Assembly: GCA_050184115.1 (NCBI GenBank)
Contig: JBFXAQ010000001.1
Span: 1-64,000, forward strand
Direction: 5' to 3'
DNA: 64,000 bases
From: JACKNG01 sp050184115
Lineage (GTDB): Bacteria > Pseudomonadota > Gammaproteobacteria > Ga0077536
The stretch's first letter is position 1. Each line of letters begins with the position of its first letter. Shown one piece after another: positions 7,257-16,022 of the stretch. Below the pieces are notes generated by a model that saw only the letters and a list, made by a program, of their open reading frames with translations, ran no database searches and had not been told where the DNA came from. Position numbers and translations under genes: made by a program.

Positions 7257-9786
7257 GACCATCGAGGAAATTCTCTCCCCCAAGCCGAAAGCCCGGCCGC
7301 GCGTCTACACCTACTCGATTGCAGACAAGGCGCACTCGGGTCTCCTCAAGGTTGGCCAGACTACGCGCGACGTGAAGCAGCGCGTCGCCGAGCAGCTTAA
7401 GACGGCCGCCATCAAGAACTACACCATCGAATTGGACGAACCCGCCGAGCGCGACGACGGCAGAATTTTTTCCGATCACGAGGTGCGCGCTGCGCTGGTC
7501 AGGAAGGGCTTCGAGAATCCCGAAGGGGAATGGGTGCGGTGCTCGGTCGCCGATGTGCGCACTGTGCTTGCCGAGCTGCGCACCGGCCAGCAGTTCACGG
7601 GAACGCATCATGAGACCTTCCGGATGCGCCGCGAGCAGGCCGAGGCCGTAAAGTTAACCCACGCCTACTACCTGTCGCGCTGGGCCGAGGATATGCACGC
7701 CGTCCCTCGTTTCCTCTGGAACGCGAAGATGCGCTTCGGCAAGACCTTCACTACCTATCAGCTCGCCAGGAAACTGGGCGCAAAGCGGGTGCTGGTGGTG
7801 ACCTTCAAGCCCGCCGTCGAGGATGCGTGGCAGACTGACCTCGAATCCCACACCGACTTCAACGGCTGGCAGTACCTCTCGCGCTCCACTGGTAGTGACC
7901 CAACGCAGATCGACCACAACAAGCCGGTTGTGTATTTCGGCTCCTTTCAGGATTTGCTCGGCCGCGACAAGGCGGGAAACATCAAGGCGAAGAACGAATG
8001 GTTGCACACGGTGAATTGGGACCTCGTGGTGTTCGATGAATACCACTTCGGCGCCTGGCGCGAAACGGCGAAGGAGCTGTTCGAGGGTGAAGAGGACGCG
8101 GTCGCGGTGAAAGAGGCCAGGCTGGAGTATGGCACGGGGCTTACGGACGTGAACGAAGACCTCGCCGTGCTCTCCGAAAGAGAGGCGGAGTTCCTGCCTA
8201 TCACCACCCGAGCCTATCTCTATCTCTCCGGCACGCCGTTCAAGGCGCTGGCCACGGGTGAGTTCATCGAAGAGCAGATTTTCAACTGGACCTACACCGA
8301 CGAGCAGCGCGCCAAGGAAGCGTTTTCAAGGGGGCAGCCTGGCCAGCGCAACCCCTACAGCGCACTGCCTCAGATGCGTCTGTTGACCTATCAGATGCCG
8401 GACGAGCTGCTGGCCATTGCCAGCGGCGGTGAGTTCGACGAGTTTGACCTTAACGAGTTTTTCGCCTCGACCGCCGCAGGTGCAGCCGCGCAGTTCATGC
8501 ACAAAAGCGACGTGCAGAAGTGGCTGGACATCATCCGAGGTAGCTACGTGCAGAAGTCAGTCGAGCATCTGAAGACCGGAACCCGGCCCCCGTTCCCGTA
8601 CTCGGATGTGCGACTGCTCCCCTATTTACAGCACGCGTTCTGGTTCCTGCCCAATGTCGCCGCGTGCCATGCGATGAGGAACCTGCTGGCCGAAAAGCAC
8701 AATATCTTCTGGCATGACTATGAGGTGGTCGTCGCTGCGGGTGCCTCAGCGGGCATCGGTCTGGACGCCTTGCCGCCGGTGCGCACGGCAATCGGCTCTG
8801 GATTTGAGAGCAAAACGATCACACTTTCCTGCGGCAAGCTGACGACCGGTGTGACCGTGCCGCAGTGGTCGTCCATCCTGATGCTGCGCAATCTCAAATC
8901 GCCCGAAACTTATTTCCAGGCGGCTTTCCGCGTGCAATCACCGTGGTCCATCAAAAACCCCAATGGCGACGACCCGAATGAGGAGGAAATTCTCAAGCCT
9001 ATCTGCTTCGTGTTCGACTTCGCGCCCACAAGAGCGCTGCGGCAGATTTCCGAATACGGCATCGGGCTCGCGCCCAATGAGCCGAACCCGGAGAACGCGG
9101 TTAGGGATCTAGTGTCTTTCCTGCCCGTGCTCGCGTTTGACGGCGCAAATATGACGCAGATCGACGCGGGCGGCATTCTTGACATCGCGATGGCCGGCAC
9201 CTCGGCCACACTGCTGGCACGCAAGTGGGAATCCGCACTGCTGGTGAACGTGGACAACGACACGCTGCGCCGCATCATGAGCAACGCCGAGGCGATGGCT
9301 GCCGTGGAACGCATTGAGGGTTGGCGGGCGCTCGGCGATAACATCATCGAAACCATCATCAATAAGAGTGAGAAGGTAAAGGAACTAAAGAAGAAGGCCA
9401 GCGATGGTGACCTAACGCCGAAGGAGCAAAAGGAACTCACGGCCGAGGAAAAGGAATACAAGTCGAAGCGCAAGCTGGTTCAGGAGAAACTGATCAAATT
9501 CGCTACCCGCATCCCGGCGTTCATGTACCTCACCGACTTCCGCGAGAACACGCTGCAGGATGTCATAACCAAGCTGGAACCGGATTTATTTCTGGCCGTG
9601 ACTGGCCTGACGGTGCAGGACTTCCACTTGCTGGTCCGCCTCAAGGTGTTCAACACTGAACGGATGAACCATGCCGTATTTGCTTTCCGCCGCTATGAGG
9701 ATGCCTCGCTCCGCTATACGGGAATCGAAAGCCACGAAGGGCTAACGCACTATGGGCTCTATGACACCGTTGTGGCTAAGGAGTGA
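7249..9786 (+). CDS. GIY-YIG nuclease / SF2 helicase restriction protein
   Basis: An 845-residue fusion. Residues about 17-95 form a GIY-YIG-like nuclease domain (YTYSIADKAHSGLLKVGQT, then an Arg-rich helix). It is followed by a ResIII-type superfamily 2 helicase: Walker A variant AKMRFGKT near 160, the DEYH box in VVFDEYHFG near 263, motif III YLSGTPF near 325, and motifs V-VI in TTGVTVPQW and FQAAFRVQSP. The C-terminal 150 residues are Lys/Glu-rich and helical. The combination suggests ATP-driven translocation coupled to cleavage, as in type I/III restriction subunits but with a GIY-YIG cutter in place of PD-(D/E)XK. Its overlap with the methylase gene makes a single operon. Confidence 0.85.
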   Translation: MTKTIEEILSPKPKARPRVYTYSIADKAHSGLLKVGQTTRDVKQRVAEQLKTAAIKNYTIELDEPAERDDGRIFSDHEVRAALVRKGFENPEGEWVRCSVADVRTVLAELRTGQQFTGTHHETFRMRREQAEAVKLTHAYYLSRWAEDMHAVPRFLWNAKMRFGKTFTTYQLARKLGAKRVLVVTFKPAVEDAWQTDLESHTDFNGWQYLSRSTGSDPTQIDHNKPVVYFGSFQDLLGRDKAGNIKAKNEWLHTVNWDLVVFDEYHFGAWRETAKELFEGEEDAVAVKEARLEYGTGLTDVNEDLAVLSEREAEFLPITTRAYLYLSGTPFKALATGEFIEEQIFNWTYTDEQRAKEAFSRGQPGQRNPYSALPQMRLLTYQMPDELLAIASGGEFDEFDLNEFFASTAAGAAAQFMHKSDVQKWLDIIRGSYVQKSVEHLKTGTRPPFPYSDVRLLPYLQHAFWFLPNVAACHAMRNLLAEKHNIFWHDYEVVVAAGASAGIGLDALPPVRTAIGSGFESKTITLSCGKLTTGVTVPQWSSILMLRNLKSPETYFQAAFRVQSPWSIKNPNGDDPNEEEILKPICFVFDFAPTRALRQISEYGIGLAPNEPNPENAVRDLVSFLPVLAFDGANMTQIDAGGILDIAMAGTSATLLARKWESALLVNVDNDTLRRIMSNAEAMAAVERIEGWRALGDNIIETIINKSEKVKELKKKASDGDLTPKEQKELTAEEKEYKSKRKLVQEKLIKFATRIPAFMYLTDFRENTLQDVITKLEPDLFLAVTGLTVQDFHLLVRLKVFNTERMNHAVFAFRRYEDASLRYTGIESHEGLTHYGLYDTVVAKE

Positions 9787-9797
9787 AGGAGTGTTGT

Positions 9798-10031
9798 ATG
9801 CGGCCCGAGCGGGAGGGGGGGCGTATTTCTGCTCTGACCGCCGACCAGATGGCGTTCGTCAGGGAGATTGTGGAGTACGTGGTTAAGAACGGGACGATGG
9901 AGCCTACGGTGCTGTTCGAGACCCCGTTCAGCAACTACCACGACCAGGGTGTCGTCGGTGTCTTCGGTGAGCGGGCGGGGAACCTCGTCGGAGTGATTCA
10001 GGCCATCAACCGGAATGCGGAGGTGGCTTGA
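9798..10031 (+). pseudogene. hsdR C-terminal fragment (or small accessory ORF)
   Basis: A 77-residue product with LTADQMAFVREIVEYVVKNG, then VLFETPF and GVVGVFGE, resembling the extreme C-terminus of type I HsdR subunits (EcoEI R C-terminal region). It has a good Shine-Dalgarno, AAGGAG at 9786-9791, and ATG at 9798, so it may still be translated as the fourth gene of the operon. Nothing of the HsdR nuclease or motor domains remains. Together with the hsdM fragment at 4650 it suggests an ancestral type I locus around the present cassette. Confidence 0.55.
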
Positions 10032-10705
10032 TGTCAGCGGGATATGGGCGTCGGGATGTAACCAAGGATGGGGTTCCGCTAGCCCTCCGCGCCCTCCCTT
10101 TGATGCTTGCTCAATCAGCCAGCCAGTTCGCCTGGTTGCTCCGTCGAGCGGCGACTGAGGTGCTCGAACCGAATCTGCTAATCGAAGCGCCTTTGATCTT
10201 CCGGTACATGCCAAATGGGGAGTATTTGCGCGCCGACAATATTGAGCAGTACCTACCGGTACCCAACTGCTACGAATCCCTTCGTCAGCTTGTAGAAGCG
10301 ATCCCGCCTGATTGGTGTGTTTTTGAAGAGCAAACCAGAGCATTCATTGACAACCTAAATATCGCAGTTGAAGCGGGCTTGCAGCTCCATCTTGATCCAA
10401 CGTTGCACGGTGTCGAGGACTTAATAGCTGAATGCCCGAAAGCCCTCCTTACGACTATCACCTTGGCGAACAACGAGCCGAATAAGCAGGCCGCGAGGCG
10501 TAAAAAAAAGCAACCGGCCGAAGCCAAACACGTTAGGTGGAACGAGGAGGCTGTAGAAATGTTGCGGAAGGAGCCGGCACTAAAGCGCTATGAAATCGCG
10601 CAACGGATAGCCAAGAGAGAGGATGGGATCAGCACCCTCACTGTTGAGCGTAACTTGAACCATACTGAAAATCGAAAAAAGGCGCGCCTTTCGCGGCCCG
10701 CGTAA
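10031..10705 (+). CDS. Hypothetical protein of the R-M-like operon
   Basis: The family is not recognised. The ATG at 10031 overlaps the stop of the preceding ORF (TGATG), so it is co-translated with it. The 224-residue product has a helical N-terminal two thirds, a very basic linker (RRKKKQ near 155) and a C-terminal segment around residues 165-215 that could be a small helix-turn-helix. No membrane segment or catalytic motif is evident. Position suggests a role linked to the restriction operon or its control; that is inference only. Confidence 0.6.
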   Translation: MSAGYGRRDVTKDGVPLALRALPLMLAQSASQFAWLLRRAATEVLEPNLLIEAPLIFRYMPNGEYLRADNIEQYLPVPNCYESLRQLVEAIPPDWCVFEEQTRAFIDNLNIAVEAGLQLHLDPTLHGVEDLIAECPKALLTTITLANNEPNKQAARRKKKQPAEAKHVRWNEEAVEMLRKEPALKRYEIAQRIAKREDGISTLTVERNLNHTENRKKARLSRPA

Positions 10706-10911
10706 TCGCCTAATCGAAAATCGGCGACCAATCAGCACGATAGGAGAACCGCCCGCCTCGCCGGCGTTATGTGTCACCTCGCTTTGGCACATTTAACCTA
10801 TTGAAATTATTTGGCTACGGGGGCTGGTCTCCGTCTAGCTATCGCCTAAACGCCTGCCCAATCTCTCCTCACAGCCGAGGCGGGCTATTCGTGTGCTTCG
10901 GCTGGATATGC

Positions 10912-10927
10912 CTGGTCATGCGACCAG
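10912..10927. promoter_or_regulatory. Short palindrome ahead of the replication/integration module
   Basis: CTGGTC-ATGC-GACCAG lies 29 bases ahead of the ATG at 10956. In the 250-base gap 10706-10955 it is the clearest dyad and could be an operator or leader hairpin. A Shine-Dalgarno GAGGAG follows it. No promoter was identified with confidence. Confidence 0.3.
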
Positions 10928-10955
10928 ACACACCAACCATTAGAGGAGAATTTCC

Positions 10956-11534
10956 ATGAAAGACATGCCCGACGATTCCGGCGCGAGCGTCATCGACCTG
11001 AACGCGATCCGCTTGCCGCAGAACTTTCAACACGAAGTCGACGTCGAGCCGATTCGCACCACGGTACCCGTGCGCAAGCCGAATCAGCAGGATTTTGTTC
11101 GCGTCCACCCTAACCCGGAGTACCAGATCGAGACCTTTATTGTCGAGCTGAAGGAAGAGCGCGAGCAGTACCTCGTCGCGCCCGCCATGGTTCCCTATCT
11201 CGCGTCGGACGCGGTACCGAAGGTGCTGCTCACTACCGTCAACCGCCAGGGTACGGTGGCCCTCTGGCCGATCCGTCTGCCCGGCCCTGACGGCCGCCTC
11301 GATGCGTGGAATCAGTCGGCCCTGGATGCGTCCGGACTCGCTAAAACGCACTGGGTGCGCGTGCGTGCGAACATGAACCTCGGCGCCTACGAGGTTGTCC
11401 GCGCGACGGCCGACTTCGGAGAGCCGAAGTGGCCCACTGAATCGCTCGAAGACCTGCTCAACATCGCGTTCCGCGGCCGTTATATCAACCAGCCGGACCA
11501 CCCGTTGATCCAGCGTCTGAGCGGGCGCGCCTAG
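10956..11534 (+). CDS. Hypothetical protein upstream of a phage-type DNA polymerase
   Basis: A 192-residue protein without a named domain. The middle, around YLVAPAMVPYLA and RQGTVALWPIRL, has the look of a compact beta-rich fold, and the C-terminus ends in a helix. I know this type only as an uncharacterised companion of family A polymerases in integrative elements. The stop codon TAG shares one base with the GTG start of the polymerase gene, so the two proteins are made together and may act together, for example as polymerase and processivity or repair partner. That role is inference. Confidence 0.65.
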   Translation: MKDMPDDSGASVIDLNAIRLPQNFQHEVDVEPIRTTVPVRKPNQQDFVRVHPNPEYQIETFIVELKEEREQYLVAPAMVPYLASDAVPKVLLTTVNRQGTVALWPIRLPGPDGRLDAWNQSALDASGLAKTHWVRVRANMNLGAYEVVRATADFGEPKWPTESLEDLLNIAFRGRYINQPDHPLIQRLSGRA

Positions 11535-13270
11535 TGACCTCGACGGAAAACTTCACGGCTATCTGGGTGCTCGACTTCGAGTTCACCCAGCCGAGCGGGG
11601 GCGTGCCGGTTCCCATCTGCATGGTTGGCCACGAGATCCGTCGTGGCCAGTCCATGCGCCTGTGGCTCGACGGGGCCGAGAGCGCCGGGAGTCCGGTCGA
11701 GTTTACCGACGACACTCTTTTCGTTGCCTTCTTTGCGAGCGCCGAAGTCTCGTGCTTTAGCGTCTTGGGATGGCCCCAGCCACCGCACGTGCTCGATCTG
11801 TACGCCGAGTTTCGCGCATACACCAACGGACAAGTCCTTCCCGCGGGCCGCGGCCTGCACGGTGCACTTCGCTACTTTGGCATCACCGACGTCGACACGG
11901 TCGAGAAGGACTCGATGCGTGAACTCGCCATGCGCGGCGGTCCGTACACCCTGAAGGAGCAGCAAGGCCTCCTCACCTATTGCGCGCACGACGTCGAAGG
12001 CACCGTGAAGCTGTTCCACAAAATGGAATCGCTGTTCGACGGCCCACGTAGCTTGCTCCGCGGCGCGTACATGGCGGCAGTCGCGCAGATCGAGCTGAAG
12101 GGGATCCCGATTGATACCGAGTTGGCCCAGCGCCTAGAACGCAACTGGGAGCAGGTAAAAGGCCAGCTGATCGCAGATGTCGACCGCGGCTATTCGGTGT
12201 ACGACGGGACGGCCTTCAGCAACCGCAAGTTCGAGACCTATCTGTCCACCCAAGGGATCCCGTGGCCAAGACTCGCTAGCGGTCGGCTCGCCCTTGATGA
12301 CGAGACATTCAAGTCAATGGCCGTGGCTTACCCCACACTGGGGCCGCTGCGTGAGCTGAGAAAGACGCTCGGGGCGCTGCGGGCATTCTCGTTGCCCGTT
12401 GGGGCAGACGGCCGGGCCCGTTGCCTGCTGTCGCCTTTCTCCTCGAAGACCGGGCGTAACCAGCCTAGTAACTCGAAGTTCATCTTCGGCTTTCCGGCGT
12501 GGTTGCGATCGCTATTAAGGCCACCTCCGGGCTACGGCTTGGCCTACATCGACTGGGCCCAGCAGGAGTTTGGCATTGCCGCGGCGTTGTCTGGCGACTC
12601 GGCCATGCAGCAGGCCTACGACTCCGGAGACCCCTACCTCGAATTCGCGAAGCAGGCGGGTGCTGTCCCAGTTTCCGCTACGAAATCGACGCACAAGGCT
12701 GAGCGCGACCAGTTCAAGGCCTGCGTCCTGGCCGTTCAGTACGGCATGGGCGCCGAGTCCCTGGCGCAGCGTATCAACCAACCCATAGTCCAGGCGCGTC
12801 GGTTACTGGAACTGCATCGTCGGACGTACCCGACGTTCTGGGCCTGGTCTGACGCCGCCCAGGACTACGCCATGCTGCACGGCGCGATTCATACGACCTA
12901 CGGCTGGCGCTACCACGTCGGCGCCGACAACAACCCGCGCTCGCTGCGCAATTTCCCCATGCAGGCCAACGGCGCCGAGATGCTGCGCATCGCGTGTGTT
13001 CTCTGTGCCGAGGCTGGCATTGCCGTCTGCGCCCCGGTTCACGACGCCATCTTGATCGAAGCCCCGTTGGCGCTGTTGGACGACCACATTGACCAAGCGC
13101 GGGCGCTGATGGCGCAGGCCAGCGAGCACGTCCTGGCTGGGTTCCGACTCAACACCGATGTGGACCCCATCCGTTACCCTGACCGGTTGGCAGATCCTCG
13201 TGGCGTTGATCTGTTTACCCGTGTGGTGGGCATTCTCGATGACATCGAGGGCCATTCGGATGTCCCGTAA
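11534..13270 (+). CDS. Family A DNA polymerase of the mobile element
   Basis: A 578-residue polymerase. The N-terminal segment begins WVLDFEFTQPSGG, the first acidic motif of a DnaQ-like 3'-5' exonuclease, with a second acidic motif near YCAHDVEGT. The C-terminal polymerase domain shows motif A as YIDWAQQEFGI, the O-helix region in KACVLAVQYGMG and motif C as PVHDAILIE with the catalytic HD. Compared with Pol I (about 930 residues) it lacks the 5' nuclease and is more like polymerases of phages and integrative elements. It probably replicates or repairs the excised island. Start GTG 11534 overlaps the upstream stop, and its end overlaps the next gene by 11 bases. Confidence 0.88.
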   Translation: MTSTENFTAIWVLDFEFTQPSGGVPVPICMVGHEIRRGQSMRLWLDGAESAGSPVEFTDDTLFVAFFASAEVSCFSVLGWPQPPHVLDLYAEFRAYTNGQVLPAGRGLHGALRYFGITDVDTVEKDSMRELAMRGGPYTLKEQQGLLTYCAHDVEGTVKLFHKMESLFDGPRSLLRGAYMAAVAQIELKGIPIDTELAQRLERNWEQVKGQLIADVDRGYSVYDGTAFSNRKFETYLSTQGIPWPRLASGRLALDDETFKSMAVAYPTLGPLRELRKTLGALRAFSLPVGADGRARCLLSPFSSKTGRNQPSNSKFIFGFPAWLRSLLRPPPGYGLAYIDWAQQEFGIAAALSGDSAMQQAYDSGDPYLEFAKQAGAVPVSATKSTHKAERDQFKACVLAVQYGMGAESLAQRINQPIVQARRLLELHRRTYPTFWAWSDAAQDYAMLHGAIHTTYGWRYHVGADNNPRSLRNFPMQANGAEMLRIACVLCAEAGIAVCAPVHDAILIEAPLALLDDHIDQARALMAQASEHVLAGFRLNTDVDPIRYPDRLADPRGVDLFTRVVGILDDIEGHSDVP

Positions 13271-13700
13271 CCCGCGTACCGGTGTACCAGTACCTGCGCA
13301 TGGGCGCGCAGGGGGCCCATCTAATATATGTATTAAGGATCTGCGTCGGGTGCCTCACCCTATTGTCCCGGGTACGCAAACGCGGAAACCGCCCCAGTCG
13401 GTGCGTCAGGCTAAGGGGCACTTCCTCAAAGGCCCGGTCCCACTCGCCTGGCTCTCCACCGCAGCCCAGCTGCCAGGAAGAGCCCTCCATGTCGGCGTGG
13501 TCCTTTGGTACCTGGCCGGGCTGAAGCGCACGAGAACATTCAAGCTCACCAATGCTGCGGTCGCGGATCTCGCTGTAGACCGGCACGCCAAGCAACGTGC
13601 CCTAAAAGCCCTCGAATATGCGGGCCTTGTAGCCGTTGCGCGTACTCCGGGGCGGAGTCCGATCGTCACCCTCCTCCCGGACGGAAAGGCGGCGGAGTGA
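13260..13700 (+). CDS. Winged-helix/HTH protein
   Basis: From ATG 13260, inside the last codons of the polymerase gene, a 146-residue protein is read. Residues about 55-140 form a likely winged-helix domain (KLTNAAVADLAVDRHAKQRA, then LEYAGLVAV and a beta-hairpin wing). Proteins of this sort in integrative elements are replication initiators or regulators; which applies is unclear. The N-terminal 50 residues are basic and probably disordered. Overlapping starts and stops place it in one operon with the polymerase and the AlpA-like gene. Confidence 0.7.
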   Translation: MSRNPRTGVPVPAHGRAGGPSNICIKDLRRVPHPIVPGTQTRKPPQSVRQAKGHFLKGPVPLAWLSTAAQLPGRALHVGVVLWYLAGLKRTRTFKLTNAAVADLAVDRHAKQRALKALEYAGLVAVARTPGRSPIVTLLPDGKAAE

Positions 13701-14053
13701 ACCCCGCCAGCGTTTCAGTTTTGCCGCGATTTCTGCGGCTCCGTGACGCCCCGGACTACCTCGGCATGGATCGCAACCGATTCAATGCCGAGGTTCGCCC
13801 CTACTTGACCGCGATCCCCATTGGCCAACAGGGCATCGCCTTCGACCGTCTTGAACTCGACGCCTGGGCCGATGACTATAAGCGTCGCAACGGGCGTCCC
13901 GGTGTGGCTCAAGGAGACAACACATGGGACGACGAAAAACGCCGGGGCTCGTTCAACGCAACGGGATCTGGCACATCGACAAAACCATCAACGGGCAGCG
14001 CATTTGCGAAAGCTGCGGCACAAGTGACGCAGCGGAAGCCGAGCGCTACTTAG
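13697..14053 (+). CDS. AlpA/excisionase-like DNA-binding protein
   Basis: The GTG at 13697 overlaps the stop of the HTH gene (GTGA). Residues about 10-65 (FLRLRDAPDYLGMDRNRFNA, then a wing and FDRLELDAWADDY) match the MerR-like winged helix of AlpA/excisionase proteins that bind attachment sites and direct excision. Its C-terminal 40 residues run within the first 130 bases of the integrase gene in another frame, so the true end may be partly forced by coding overlap. Pairing with the integrase fits a recombination directionality factor. Confidence 0.7.
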   Translation: MNPASVSVLPRFLRLRDAPDYLGMDRNRFNAEVRPYLTAIPIGQQGIAFDRLELDAWADDYKRRNGRPGVAQGDNTWDDEKRRGSFNATGSGTSTKPSTGSAFAKAAAQVTQRKPSAT

Positions 14054-15072
14054 CCAGAAAAATGGAGGAGTTGAGGCAGGCCTCAGTCTACGGAGTCAGA
14101 CCCAAACGGACGTTTGATGCAGCCGCCGCGAAGTTTGTGCTGGAGAATCAGCATAAACGTAGCATCGAATGCGACATCGGCCGTCTGAAGGGGCTGATGC
14201 CATGGCTGGGTAACGCCACGCTCGACCGCATTCACATGGGTACCCTCCAACCTTGGATCGATGCTCGACGCCGTGAGGGGCGCCGCCCAGCGACGATCAA
14301 TCAGGGTTTGGCGGTCGTCCGCCGTATAGTGAACCTAGCGGCAACGGAATGGGTCGACGAGCATGGCCTGACTTGGCTGGCGCATGCGCCGAAGATCCGG
14401 CTGCTGCCTGACCCCGCCAGCGGCAAACGGCAACCGTATCCGTTGACTTGGGAAGAGCAGCATCGCTTGTTCAAGGCATTGCCCACTCACCTGGCGGAAA
14501 TGGCCCTCTTCGCCGTGAATACGGGCTGCCGCGATGCCGAGGTCTGTCACCTGCAATGGCAGTGGGAGCAGGCGATCCCGGCACTGGGCACGTCCGTGTT
14601 CCTGATCCCAGGAGCGTATGTGAAGAACAGCGATGACCGACTGGTGATCTTGAACAGGGTCGCGCGCTCGATCGTCGAAGCACGGCGAGGTAAGCACCCG
14701 ACGCACGTCTTCAGCTACCGGGGGCAGCCCATGACCCGCATGCTGAATAGCGCTTGGTGTGCAGCTCGCCAACGGGTCGGCTTGACCCAAGTCCGCGTTC
14801 ACGACCTCAAACATACGTTTGCAGCTCGATTACGGAACGCGGGCGTCGGGTTCGAAGATCTGCAGGACCTGCTCGGGCACCGTAACCGCAGCATTACGTT
14901 GCACTACGCGGTATCCGACTTGGTGCGCTTGCAGGAGGCCGCGAACCGGGCGTGCGAAGCGGGAGCGAGCCAAAAGCCGATGGTGCTCTTGCGGCGCAAC
15001 GCTGGGGCCGCTACCGCAAATCACGCAAAAATCACGCAAGCCGAAACAGCCGGGAGCCGGGAGGTCTCGTAA
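13924..15072 (+). CDS. Tyrosine recombinase integrase
   Basis: A 382-residue phage-type integrase that ends 13 bases before a tRNA-Phe gene. The C-terminal catalytic domain shows the first Arg in NTGCRDAEV, the HxxR region as HDLKHTFAARL (Lys where many have Arg, a substitution common in this subfamily), the second His in LLGHRN and the nucleophile Tyr in LHYAV. The N-terminal half has the Arm- and core-binding domains. ATG 13924 has AAGGAG seven bases ahead. Its place beside the tRNA 3' end, reading toward it, shows that it inserted the island into that tRNA gene. Confidence 0.93.
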   Translation: MGRRKTPGLVQRNGIWHIDKTINGQRICESCGTSDAAEAERYLARKMEELRQASVYGVRPKRTFDAAAAKFVLENQHKRSIECDIGRLKGLMPWLGNATLDRIHMGTLQPWIDARRREGRRPATINQGLAVVRRIVNLAATEWVDEHGLTWLAHAPKIRLLPDPASGKRQPYPLTWEEQHRLFKALPTHLAEMALFAVNTGCRDAEVCHLQWQWEQAIPALGTSVFLIPGAYVKNSDDRLVILNRVARSIVEARRGKHPTHVFSYRGQPMTRMLNSAWCAARQRVGLTQVRVHDLKHTFAARLRNAGVGFEDLQDLLGHRNRSITLHYAVSDLVRLQEAANRACEAGASQKPMVLLRRNAGAATANHAKITQAETAGSREVS

Positions 15073-15085
15073 CCGGTTGAAAGGA

Positions 15086-15161
15086 TGGTGGCCAGGGACG
15101 GAATCGAACCATCGACACGCGGATTTTCAATCCGCTGCTCTACCAACTGAGCTACCTGGCC
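15086..15161 (-). tRNA. tRNA-Phe (GAA)
   Basis: Read on the minus strand, the 76 bases form a complete cloverleaf: acceptor GGCCAGG pairing with CCTGGCC, D-arm AGCTCAGTTGGTAGAGC, anticodon stem GCGGA/TCCGC around a loop with anticodon GAA, a T-arm with GGTTCGATTCC, discriminator A and an encoded CCA (15086-15088). The 3' end faces the integrase gene, so this is the attachment site of the island. A second copy of the 3' end, expected at the other island edge, was not found in the window. Confidence 0.97.
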
Positions 15162-15363
15162 GCGGGGAACTGGACTTGCGGCGGTGGCGGGCGGGGCGCG
15201 CCACCTGGGAGACTTCGCGGGCCCGGGGGGCTGCGAAGGGCCGGTATTACAGCCGCCCGGCTGGGCTTAGTCAACCCGGGGCCGGGGGCTTTGCGGGTTG
15301 ATCGGGTCAGGGGGGCGACATAGATTGCGGGCCTTGCCCCGTCACCCTGTCCGGAGGTCGTAC

Positions 15364-15993
15364 ATGGCTACTCAATGGTCCGCCCGCGGCGAGTACATGG
15401 AAGCGTGCAGCTGCGATTTCCTGTGCCCGTGCATCACCAAGAATTCGACCACGCCGGCCTCGCACGAGTACTGCAAGGTGGCGCTCGCCTTCGACACCGT
15501 CGATGGCCGCTTCGGCGATGTCTCACTGGCCGGGGTGCGCTGGGTGTTCTTCGCGCAGTCGAAAGCCATCATGGCCGAGGGCGAGTGGATCGGCGGGCTG
15601 GTGGTCGACACCGCCGCCAGCGACGAGCAGGTGGCGGCCATCGCCGCCATCTGCGGGCCGGGCGCTGGCGACGGGCCGGGCAACTTCGCGCCCCTGATCT
15701 CCGATTTCCGCGGGGTCGAGCGCCACCCCATCGAGTTCGTCAAGAACGGCAAGGAGGTGCAGGTGAAGATCGACGGCCTGCTCGACCAGGCGGTGGTCGG
15801 CATCGATTCGATGACCGTGCCGGGCGAATGCATCGTGGTCGACAACACCTTTCACCCGGTCAACAAGCGCCTGAACCTCGCCAGCGCCGTGCGCAACTTC
15901 ATCCGCGCCTTCGGCATCGAGTGGCACGACGATTCGGGCCGTACCAACGGTCACTTCGCCCCCTTCGACTGGAAGGGAGAGATCGCGGCCTGA
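15364..15993 (+). CDS. DUF1326 protein
   Basis: A 209-residue protein starting WSARGEYMEACSCDFLCPC, the Cys-rich opening of the DUF1326 family. The start at 15364 is fixed by GGAGG at 15353-15357. The spaced CSC and CPC cysteines could bind a metal. DUF1326 genes are regularly found beside DUF2182 membrane protein genes, as here; the pair is sometimes linked to metal handling, but no reaction is established. It is the first gene of the chromosome proper after the tRNA. Confidence 0.85.
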   Translation: MATQWSARGEYMEACSCDFLCPCITKNSTTPASHEYCKVALAFDTVDGRFGDVSLAGVRWVFFAQSKAIMAEGEWIGGLVVDTAASDEQVAAIAAICGPGAGDGPGNFAPLISDFRGVERHPIEFVKNGKEVQVKIDGLLDQAVVGIDSMTVPGECIVVDNTFHPVNKRLNLASAVRNFIRAFGIEWHDDSGRTNGHFAPFDWKGEIAA

Positions 15994-16022
15994 GCGAGAC
16001 ATCGCACATCCGGGTTGGACAT

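Noticed and set aside
10760..10790. Partial match of GCGTTATGT and nearby bases with the inverted repeat at 3886-3979, which might mark both ends of a cassette holding the restriction operon
   Set aside because: Only a 9-base core is shared, no arms or target duplication can be shown.
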